DNA of 7,665 nt from CAZPMT01 sp964587655 (GTDB lineage Bacteria > Hydrogenedentota > Hydrogenedentia > Hydrogenedentales > SLHB01): contig CAZPMT010000187.1 in the NCBI GenBank assembly GCA_964587655.1, forward strand, positions 1-7,665, read 5' to 3'. The notes below the pieces were generated by a model. The model made no database searches. It was not told the origin of the DNA and was given only the letters and a program-made list of their open reading frames with translations. This document shows, piece by piece, positions 1 through 5,744 of this stretch (positions are counted from its first letter, which is position 1; each line of letters opens with the position of its first letter). The position numbers and the translations under genes are program-made.

Positions 1-40
1 AAGATCCTTTCCCCTTGCTCCTCTCAAGATATCCCCCTCG

Positions 41-2590
41 TCACTGAATGGTTACGTTGACGTGATTTCCTCGGCTTGCTTTCTGGCCGGAGGTTGAGAT
101 CACCCTGCGTACGACATCAAGTAGTTGTCTAAGGCCGTAAGGCTTTTGGATGAAATCGGCGGGGCCGTCGCCAACGAATCGGCTTCTGGTGTATTGCTCA
201 TTGAAGCCGCTGGAAAGAATTACAGGGACATCATTCCGAATCTCCTGGAGCGCTTCAAACGTCTCGCGCCCGTCCATATTGGGCATGGTCATATCGAGCA
301 GCACGAACCGGATCCGGTCCGCGTTGGCGCGATAGATCTCCACGGCTTCCCGTCCGTCTGCCGCGGTGAGCACCGTGAATCCGACATCCTGAAGCACGTC
401 CCGGGCAAGTTCGCGGATCGTTATCTCATCGTCCGCGACCAGAGCGATCCCGGTGTCGCGCCACGCATCTGATTCTTCGGCGATGGGACGAGGCGTTTCA
501 TACGCCCGCTTCGATGCCGGAAACAGCACCCGGAACGTCGTACCGCGGTCCGGCTCGCTGTCTACTCTGAGCGTGCCCCTGTGTCCGCGCACGATACCCA
601 ACACGGCCGCCAGCCCTAACCCGCGGCCGGTAGGCTTCGTGGTGAAAAACGGCTCAAACAGTCGCGTGCGGGTTTCCGCAGTCATACCGCAGCCAGTGTC
701 TTCCACCTCCAGATAGACATAGGCTCCTTCCAGCAGATTCTCATCGAGAAGCGTCTCGGACAAGTAGGATCGGTCGCATTCCGCCAAGCCGGTGCGGACG
801 GCGATCACGCCACAGTTTGCCGCAATCGCGTCGGAGGCGTTCAGGATGAGGTTCATAATGACTTGCTGCAACTGGGCCACATCCGCCTCGATCGCAGGCA
901 GGTTTGCGGCAAGGTCGTACCGCAGGGTGCATTTCTTGGGGATGGAGACTTCCAGGAGGTGGCCCATGTCACGGACCGATTCCGAAAGGAGGACGGGTTC
1001 GACGACGAACTTCCCCTTGCCGGAATAAGCCAGGAGTTCCCTGGTCAGGTCGGTGGCGCGCTGAGCCGTGACTATGATCTCCTGTATGCTCCTGCACGTC
1101 GGGGAGGAGGGGGGAATCTGCCTCATGGCGAGATCCGCATTGCCGAGGATGCCCATCAAGAGGTTATTGAAATCGTGGGCGATACCGCTGGCCAGCGTGC
1201 CCAGGCTCTCGAGTTTCTGCGCATGCTGAAACTGCGTCTCGAGCCGGCGCCGTTCCTCCTCGGCGCGCTTATGTTCCGTCACGTCCAGAAAGGAGGACAT
1301 CATGCAAACGGGTTCCCCGCTTTCATCGCAGATCATGTTGGCACAGCAGAGCACGTGAAAGGGGGCGCCGCTTTTTTTCATTCCGATGAGTTCGCGAGTG
1401 TGACTTCCATCTTGCTTCGATGCGCGAGTAGTCTTGGCGGGCGCTTCGAGCGATTGCCAAAAATCCGTTGCGGGCCTGCCCAGGACTTCCGTCGGATCTT
1501 CGTATTCCCAAAGTCTGAGAAAGGAGTCGTTGACGTAGGTTAGGCGGCCGTGCGTATCGGCTAGCGCGACGGCGTTGATCGAAGAGGCGACGGCGCGGTC
1601 CCGCACTTTTAGCTCCAGTTCGCGCTGTTGCCGCTCCGTACTGTCGCGAATGACGGCCACCATGCCCATAGGCCGCCCAAGGGAGTCACTCAGGGCGGAA
1701 CTCCTTTGTTCCAGATGCCGGATCTCGCCCTTGGAATCGACGTACCGGTACTCCACCGTGGCGGGAATTTTGGCTTTCGTGACGTGGAGGCGGTGCTCCT
1801 GAAACTTGTGACGGTCCTCCAGAAGGACGCCTGTCTCCCACGCGAACCCGTCCTTGGGCCAAGTCCCCGCTGCTACGCCGGTAATTTTCTCGACCGCCGG
1901 GTTGGCCCTGATTACGTGACCGTTCAGATCCAGGACAAGAATCGCATCGGCCACGTTTTCGGCTACAAGCCGATAGCGTGCTTCCGACTCCCGAAGCTTC
2001 TGCTGCAACAAGTGACTCGTCAAGAGGCGGCCTGCCCGGTCGGCCACGAAAGCCAAAGTCTTCTCGGTGTCCAAGGTAAAGAAGTTGGGTTGCGTATGGC
2101 TGAGATTGAGAACCCCGATGGTCTTTCGTCGAACCCGGATTGGGAAGCAAAGCAGGGAGCGGACTTCCGTCGGACTGCTGCCCACCCGTATGAAATCTTC
2201 GCAGAGGGTCACGTCATCAATGCGCGCCGCCTCACCGGTCTGGGCGACACGGCCGACGATACCCTCCCCCACGCGAAAGCTCTTCCCAAACCACTCGCCG
2301 GCCTTATAGTACTTCCCCCGGTCCTCGATCGGGCTCGAGGCCGCGCGCAACTCCAACTGCTGCCCTTGTTGGTCCACCAACATGAGGGAACAGTTCTCGG
2401 CGGCCAGTCCCTGCGACAGCGTCTCGACAAGCTTCTGGCAGATTTCGCTGAGGTCCAACTCCGGGTTGTCAAACTCGTCGATTTGCCGGAGAATCGACAG
2501 ATCCCTAACCAGTTCCTCGTAACGAAGGGCCATTTCTCTTAACGCCTCCGCGTAGGAATGAACTTGGGGACATCCATGCGGGGAATTCAT
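41..2590 (-). CDS. Hybrid sensor histidine kinase, GAF-PAS-PAS-HisKA-HATPase-REC
   Basis: An 849-residue multi-domain signalling kinase with no evident membrane segment, so probably cytoplasmic. Domain order: a short helical N-terminus (about 12-42), GAF (about 45-192), PAS (about 205-318, ending VIRDSTERQ), PAS (about 330-441, ending FLDVTEHKRAEEE), and HisKA with H-box ASGIAHDFNN, where His472 is the expected phosphoacceptor. The HATPase_c domain has its N-box around N580/N584, D-box DTGCGM (631-636), F-box FEPFFTT and G2 box GRGLGL. A C-terminal receiver domain has the acidic pair D720/D721, phosphoacceptor D766 in LLDMTMP, S794 and K816. All catalytic residues are present, so autophosphorylation and relay to D766 are expected; the ligands of the GAF and PAS domains are unknown. 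The ATG is supported by AAGGTGAGG at 2599-2607, 8 nt upstream. It lies 21 bases after the HDOD gene stop, implying co-transcription. There is no DNA-binding output domain, so the downstream partner lies elsewhere. No terminator is visible in bases 1-40. Confidence 0.95.
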   Translation of the reverse strand: MNSPHGCPQVHSYAEALREMALRYEELVRDLSILRQIDEFDNPELDLSEICQKLVETLSQGLAAENCSLMLVDQQGQQLELRAASSPIEDRGKYYKAGEWFGKSFRVGEGIVGRVAQTGEAARIDDVTLCEDFIRVGSSPTEVRSLLCFPIRVRRKTIGVLNLSHTQPNFFTLDTEKTLAFVADRAGRLLTSHLLQQKLRESEARYRLVAENVADAILVLDLNGHVIRANPAVEKITGVAAGTWPKDGFAWETGVLLEDRHKFQEHRLHVTKAKIPATVEYRYVDSKGEIRHLEQRSSALSDSLGRPMGMVAVIRDSTERQQRELELKVRDRAVASSINAVALADTHGRLTYVNDSFLRLWEYEDPTEVLGRPATDFWQSLEAPAKTTRASKQDGSHTRELIGMKKSGAPFHVLCCANMICDESGEPVCMMSSFLDVTEHKRAEEERRRLETQFQHAQKLESLGTLASGIAHDFNNLLMGILGNADLAMRQIPPSSPTCRSIQEIIVTAQRATDLTRELLAYSGKGKFVVEPVLLSESVRDMGHLLEVSIPKKCTLRYDLAANLPAIEADVAQLQQVIMNLILNASDAIAANCGVIAVRTGLAECDRSYLSETLLDENLLEGAYVYLEVEDTGCGMTAETRTRLFEPFFTTKPTGRGLGLAAVLGIVRGHRGTLRVDSEPDRGTTFRVLFPASKRAYETPRPIAEESDAWRDTGIALVADDEITIRELARDVLQDVGFTVLTAADGREAVEIYRANADRIRFVLLDMTMPNMDGRETFEALQEIRNDVPVILSSGFNEQYTRSRFVGDGPADFIQKPYGLRQLLDVVRRVISTSGQKASRGNHVNVTIQ

Positions 2591-2611
2591 CCCTGGGACC
2601 TCACCTTAGTC

Positions 2612-3529
2612 TCACGTCACTTTTTGTTGCAGCGCGTCCAGGAACTGGAGCGTTTGTTCGCGAAACTGTTCCAGATCTTGCAGAATATTAACGATATCGT
2701 CCTCGGTAAGATGAAGCAAGGAAACGAGGTCCTCATGGACCGGCTGCTCCATGGGATCTCCGGCAAAGCCGTACCCGGCGGCGCCCGATAGGTCGTTGGC
2801 CAGGGCCACGGCGACGACCTCGCGCTTGTGCGGGCCCGAATAGTCGGAGGCATTGTACAGGTTGCCGATCGCGTCGATCATGGCGGAAGGAAACCTCCAG
2901 CGGCCGGCGATCCATTCGCCTACTTCGGCATGGGTGGTGTTGAGTTGCTCGGCCTCGACCTCGTTGAGAGGACGCTGAGACTGCATTGCCATTTCGAAAA
3001 CGCGCTGATACTCCTCCTTTAAGGCCAGCGCCAGCACGTATTTTCCGATGTCATGCAGCAACCCCGAGGTGAAACAAGCGTGCTTCGATTGGGGCCAGCC
3101 GCATCGCTCGGACACGAGCTGGGCGGCTTTCGCGGCCCCCAACGAATGCGTCCAAAAGTCTCTGGGGTCGAGCGTGGACTGGCCACGGCGAGAAAAGGCG
3201 TCGAATACGGATGTCGCGAGGGCCAGCAAACGCACCGCGTCGAACCCGATGACCATCACGGCATGCTGAATCGAGTCAACCTTGTGGCGAAGACCGTAAA
3301 AGGCCGAGTTCGACATGCGCAACACCCGGGCCGAGATCGCGTGGTCACGTTCCAGAATGGCGGTGAGATCCGCCGCCGTGGAAGTGTCATCGCCGACCGT
3401 ATCGAGAATTTGACCCATGACTTCGGGAAGGGTGGGGAGATCCTTGACCTGAAGCAACTTCCCCATTACTTGGCGATCAATCATTGGGTGACCCCCAACG
3501 CTCTTGCCGGAGAACAGTACCCCGGTCAT
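2612..3529 (-). CDS. HDOD domain signalling protein
   Basis: A protein of up to 305 residues that is almost entirely one HDOD domain. HDOD domains are HD-superfamily relatives, generally thought non-catalytic, found in bacterial signalling proteins. The family opening is LPTLPEVMGQIL (31-42). The core has RMSNSAFYG (71-79), an intact HD pair in SGLLHDIGK (H159, D160) and the later HAEVGEWIAGRW (200-211). The HH pair usually found about ten residues further on (I..HH.P) is replaced by AIGNLYN (220-226). The C-terminus is a helical tail ending QQKVT. Two starts are plausible: the ATG at 3529, with GGAAGGA about 13 nt upstream, or ATG16 at 3484 (MIDRQVMGK), with GGGGGT at normal spacing. The shorter form fits the usual family N-terminus, so the first 15 residues are uncertain. 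It is the first gene of an operon with the hybrid kinase, and a strong promoter lies about 180 bases upstream. Confidence 0.92.
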   Translation of the reverse strand: MTGVLFSGKSVGGHPMIDRQVMGKLLQVKDLPTLPEVMGQILDTVGDDTSTAADLTAILERDHAISARVLRMSNSAFYGLRHKVDSIQHAVMVIGFDAVRLLALATSVFDAFSRRGQSTLDPRDFWTHSLGAAKAAQLVSERCGWPQSKHACFTSGLLHDIGKYVLALALKEEYQRVFEMAMQSQRPLNEVEAEQLNTTHAEVGEWIAGRWRFPSAMIDAIGNLYNASDYSGPHKREVVAVALANDLSGAAGYGFAGDPMEQPVHEDLVSLLHLTEDDIVNILQDLEQFREQTLQFLDALQQKVT

Positions 3530-3706
3530 CTTTCAGCGTGCATCCTTCCCCCCTGCGCGCCGTGGTACGGCCTTGGCTCTGCCACGCTCTTCCGCGAAAC
3601 TACGAAAAACGCTATGGCCCGCCTGCGGGCATCCGCGCTCGTGCGTTGAGCACAAGCCTTCAGGCCGTATAGAAGCAAGACCGCTCGAAACTTTGAGCCC
3701 AAATCT
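3530..3706 (-). promoter_or_regulatory. Long structured 5' leader of the HDOD-kinase operon
   Basis: If transcription starts about 7 bases after the predicted -10 box, the mRNA has a leader of about 175 nt before the ATG at 3529. In the minus-strand RNA I see one hairpin at 3638-3656 (stem CTTGTGC/GCACGAG with one G-U pair, 5-nt loop) and a second at 3617-3630 (stem GCCCG/CGGGC, 4-nt loop CAGG). A five-codon frame (ATGCACGCTGAAAGATGA, 3526-3543) ends in an ATGA overlap with the ATG at 3529. I could not match the leader to a known riboswitch. The stretch could equally be relic coding or intergenic sequence. The function is unknown. Confidence 0.35.
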
Positions 3707-3723
3707 TGTGACAGTATATCACA
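3707..3723. promoter_or_regulatory. Palindrome TGTGA-N7-TCACA over the -10 box
   Basis: A perfect 5-bp inverted repeat: TGTGA at 3707-3711 and TCACA at 3719-3723, with 7 bases between. It covers the predicted -10 and reaches the start region. The half-sites resemble those of CRP/FNR-family regulators, but that family uses a 6-base gap, so the protein is unknown. The position favours a repressor operator. Confidence 0.35.
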
Positions 3724-3741
3724 TTTGTCCCTTGTTGTCAA
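3713..3741 (-). promoter_or_regulatory. Sigma70-type extended -10 promoter for the HDOD-kinase operon
   Basis: On the minus strand a perfect -35 TTGACA (3741-3736) is followed by a 17-bp spacer and -10 TATACT (3718-3713, 5 of 6 consensus). TGA precedes the -10 directly, giving an extended TGn element. This is the best promoter match in the window and it points at the HDOD gene. Transcription would start near 3706. Two palindromes overlap it, one on the -35 and one on the -10, as expected for a repressed promoter. Confidence 0.65.
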
Positions 3742-3756
3742 GCCCAATCATTGACA
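3736..3756. promoter_or_regulatory. Inverted repeat TGTCAA-N9-TTGACA over the -35 box
   Basis: Perfect 6-bp arms: TGTCAA at 3736-3741 (the reverse of the operon -35) and TTGACA at 3751-3756, separated by 9 bases. A further TTGTC at 3725-3729 lies 10 bp from TTGTC at 3735-3739, one helical turn. It could be an operator or simply two divergent -35-like hexamers. Confidence 0.3.
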
Positions 3757-3978
3757 CATTAATGGTACACTGAATCATGCAGTGTCTCGGCTACACGATC
3801 CTGACAACGCTCGTCGCGTTTGCACCTGGAATCGTCTTTTCGCATCAGGGCTCAACAAGGAAAAGACGGCAAACCTCTGACACTGAGTGACCTTTGACGG
3901 CTCGTTACGATTTGCTCCGCCTATCTAACGGATGTAATCCCGACGTGATTGGGCGATTGCAACCGCGATGAAGCGGGA
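3742..3978. other. Intergenic stretch between the MshEN-HDOD gene and the operon promoter
   Basis: These 237 bases, continuous with the 3530-3741 leader and promoter, contain only the doubtful 37-codon ORF. Just after the MshEN-HDOD stop, the minus strand can form a weak 4-bp hairpin (CCGC/GCGG) with no following T run, so no convincing terminator is present. Nothing else was recognised. Confidence 0.5.
3777..3890 (+). CDS. Possible small 37-residue hydrophobic ORF, doubtful
   Basis: An ATG frame of 37 codons, starting MQCLGYTILTTLVAFAPGIV and ending in a charged tail (about 26-37) with the basic run RKRR. The hydrophobic stretch at about 5-21 resembles a signal peptide or a single membrane helix. 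It is divergent from the HDOD operon and convergent with the MshEN-HDOD gene. No Shine-Dalgarno sequence precedes the ATG, and only a weak promoter is visible (TTGTCA at 3735, 17 bp, ATTAAT). It may be a chance ORF or the start of a decayed secreted protein. Confidence 0.18.
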   Translation: MQCLGYTILTTLVAFAPGIVFSHQGSTRKRRQTSDTE

Positions 3979-5424
3979 CTAGCTCTGACCGCGCACGAGG
4001 TCGGCGATCCGGGCTCTGATTGAATGAAGCGCTTCTTCGTCGAGTTTCAGAGACTCCATTGCGAATCTGGCTGACGGCGAAATCTCAAAGTTCTCGGTAT
4101 CGGTTCCACGATGTTCGAGCAAGTGGGCGGCCAAGGCCACAAGATAGACCAACGTAACGAACTCGGACGCCAGCGAGGGGTTGTGATGGAAACGAATCGC
4201 CTGAACAAATTGGGCCGGCAGGTTCCATGTCGCCGCGAGAATGTAACCCACTTCCGCGTGCGTCAGGAAGAATAGCTCGCGTTCCGCCGCCAGCAATTTC
4301 TCGCCGCACAGATTCGGATCGATTGTAACGTAACGGGTATTGGCGACCTGGGCAAGCGCCACCCTCCCTATATCGCTCATCAATCCTGCGCAAAAAGCTT
4401 CTCCGGTGCGGACATGTCCACAGGCGCGCGCAAGGACTTCGGACGCGACAGCGCAGAACACTGCCCGGTCCCAGAATTCCTCGTAGTCAAAACCAGAGGC
4501 GTTCCCAAACGTTTTCAGCGCGGCCAAGGACAACACCAGATGATACGTGTCTTGAAGCCCTATGATTTTGATCGCCAATTCGACGCTTGTAACTCGCCCG
4601 CCGTATCCGAGAGCGGCGGAATTTGCCAGGCTCAGAAGCTTCGCAACGATTGCCGTGTCGGTACTCACGACGTTTACTACGTCACGAATTGAGCTGTTGG
4701 GATCGTCGATAGCGGCGCGCACGCGTCCCACGGTATCCGGCATAGGCGGAAGCGACTCGATCTCCTTAACCAACGCGCCGACGAAACCGAGTTTGATCCC
4801 GTGTTCGGCGCGCTGAATCGAATCTGCGTCAGTCTCTTCGGCGGCGCCGCCTTCTCCTTGCTGCCCGGCGCCGTAGTAGGCCTTGATCGCGGATTCGAGA
4901 TCGGCGGCATCGCACAGCAGCGCCCTAACCCGCAAGCCGGTGAGTTCTTGAATGCAATCGATCGTGGCGGCGTCCTGAGGGCATGCCATGGCGACCGTAA
5001 GAAGGTTTCCCATCTTGTCCAGGGGGATTACTTGGTGTCCGACCGCAAATTCCCGCGATATGAGCGATATGAGTGCGAGCGGCACCTCGTAGTTTCGCAC
5101 GGCTATGCTTGCGTAGCGGCACTCCTTCGCAAGAAAAGCCCTGAAAGCCGGCAGGGTAAGATGTCCCAGCCGGATCAGGTTCTCGACTGTCTTGCCGCCC
5201 TGTTCCTTCTGAAGGCGAAGCGCGGCCTGAACCTGTTCATTCGTAACCACGCCTGCCTTCACGAGCAATTCGCCTATTCGCGGTCTCTCGGGGCAGGCGT
5301 CTTGCGTAAGGGCCGATTCGTTTGTGATGAGAGCGGAGTTTGCCGTTGTGGCCCCGCGCCCGGTCCCCGATTTCCCAACGACGGGGCTTGCCGCACGATC
5401 GTTGTCCGATGATCCCCTTCTCAT
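3979..5424 (-). CDS. MshEN-like domain plus HDOD domain protein
   Basis: A 481-residue cytoplasmic two-domain protein. After a low-complexity, probably disordered N-terminus (1-45), residues about 47-185 form a GspE/MshE N-terminal type domain, opening RIGELLVKAGVV (49-60) and followed by VQAALRLQKEQGG. In MshE this fold binds c-di-GMP through two RLGxxLVxxG-type motifs. Here the first is nearly intact, while the second (KTVENLIRLGHL, 78-89) has lost its R and G, so binding is uncertain. A G/E-rich linker (186-203) leads to the HDOD domain (about 213-435), with LPPMPDTVGRV (225-235), LLSLANSA (263-270) and THAEVGYILAATW (388-400). The HD pair is changed to SD (S350, D351 in LMSDIGR), while the later HH pair (H413, H414 in AIRFHHNP) is kept. 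The start is the only ATG before the domain: an in-frame TAG lies just upstream, and GGGGG sits 4 nt before it, with GAGGAGGTG 19 nt before it. It has its own likely promoter at 5473-5501. Confidence 0.92.
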   Translation of the reverse strand: MRRGSSDNDRAASPVVGKSGTGRGATTANSALITNESALTQDACPERPRIGELLVKAGVVTNEQVQAALRLQKEQGGKTVENLIRLGHLTLPAFRAFLAKECRYASIAVRNYEVPLALISLISREFAVGHQVIPLDKMGNLLTVAMACPQDAATIDCIQELTGLRVRALLCDAADLESAIKAYYGAGQQGEGGAAEETDADSIQRAEHGIKLGFVGALVKEIESLPPMPDTVGRVRAAIDDPNSSIRDVVNVVSTDTAIVAKLLSLANSAALGYGGRVTSVELAIKIIGLQDTYHLVLSLAALKTFGNASGFDYEEFWDRAVFCAVASEVLARACGHVRTGEAFCAGLMSDIGRVALAQVANTRYVTIDPNLCGEKLLAAERELFFLTHAEVGYILAATWNLPAQFVQAIRFHHNPSLASEFVTLVYLVALAAHLLEHRGTDTENFEISPSARFAMESLKLDEEALHSIRARIADLVRGQS

Positions 5425-5472
5425 ATTACCCCCTCTGCGAAAACACCTCCTCTAACACTCCTCCTAATTGTT

Positions 5473-5501
5473 ATGATAGCGCGTCTACTCGCGGGATTCA
5501 A
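5473..5501 (-). promoter_or_regulatory. Likely sigma70-type promoter of the MshEN-HDOD gene
   Basis: The minus strand has TTGAAT (5501-5496), a 17-bp spacer and TATCAT (5478-5473). This is 4 of 6 and 5 of 6 to consensus at the optimal distance. The start would be near 5466, giving a leader of about 40 nt that contains three SD-like purine runs (AGGAGGAG, GAGGAGGTG, AGAGGGGG). Confidence 0.5.
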
Positions 5502-5508
5502 CGAAAGA

Positions 5509-5541
5509 TGACACGGGTGTTGTCAAGGGGTGTCAAAGGGG
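5509..5541. promoter_or_regulatory. Cluster of TGTCA half-sites upstream of the MshEN-HDOD promoter
   Basis: TGACA at 5509-5513 and TGTCA at 5521-5525 form an inverted repeat with 7 bases between. A second TGTCA at 5531-5535 is 10 bp from the first, within a short direct repeat (TGTCAAGGGG then TGTCAAAGGGG). The cluster lies immediately upstream of the predicted -35. On the minus strand it contains CTTGACAACA (5527-5518), which also occurs at the HDOD operon promoter. Candidate regulator-binding site. Confidence 0.35.
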
Positions 5542-5570
5542 GGACTGCAAGCGGCTCGTTTACGCTTTGC

Positions 5571-5603
5571 GCGGACCTCACTTCGCGTGTCCGCCAGGTC
5601 CGC
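5571..5603. repeat. Inverted repeat just after the propeller relic stop
   Basis: Perfect 8-bp arms GCGGACCT (5571-5578) and AGGTCCGC (5596-5603) with a 17-base loop. The repeat begins directly after the TGA of the relic frame (5606-5604), which suits a transcription-end hairpin of that gene. There is no T run on either side, so it is not a canonical intrinsic terminator. Confidence 0.45.
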
Positions 5604-5744
5604 TCAGGGATTATCCGCTTGCCATTTGCCGGGGATCGTGGCAACGCAAACGTTTGGATCTCCTAGCATCTCGGAGGTGAAGATGACGGCCTTGCCGGTC
5701 TGGTCCCATGCCTCGTTTGTCGTACCCCAATCCCAACCATTAGT
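5604..5744 (-). pseudogene. Relic C-terminus of a probable beta-propeller (PD40-like) protein
   Basis: In a frame different from the GLUG gene, the minus strand reads about 46 codons of protein-like sequence ending at TGA 5606-5604. It includes NGWDWGTTNEAWD, then TGKAVIFTSEMLGDP, then ATIPGKWQADNP. The run (A)WD.TGKAVIFTSE..GDPNV resembles blade strands of TolB/PD40-type propellers (typically W.PDGK.I.FTS...G...IYV). Third codon positions are strongly G/C in this frame from about 5607 to 5705, whereas the GLUG frame over the same bases has a mixed third position and a low-complexity R/P/S tail. A stop at 5769-5771 closes the frame upstream and no start is present. It looks like the 3' end of a gene joined to the GLUG gene by a deletion or recombination near 5745. 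The family assignment is by eye. Confidence 0.5.

Noticed and set aside
1..40. Terminator after the hybrid kinase
   Set aside because: No inverted repeat with a T run is visible on the minus strand in these bases; the operon may continue past the window.
1628..2542. Long open frame of 304 codons on the plus strand
   Set aside because: It lies wholly antisense to the GAF/PAS part of the hybrid kinase, has no recognisable domain, and is explained by GC-rich third positions of the real gene. The same applies to the plus-strand frame at 863-1543.
3530..3706. c-di-GMP (GEMM) riboswitch in the leader
   Set aside because: A GGCCTGAAGGC segment drew attention, but the conserved core elements of the class were not found.
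3707..3723. CRP/FNR binding site
   Set aside because: The half-sites match TGTGA/TCACA but the gap is 7 bases rather than the 6 of the family consensus, so only a palindrome of unknown binder is reported.
3526..3747. 73-codon minus-strand frame upstream of the HDOD gene
   Set aside because: Its start lies upstream of the predicted transcription start, it spans the promoter, and the product is not protein-like. Only its last few codons are mentioned, as a possible leader frame.
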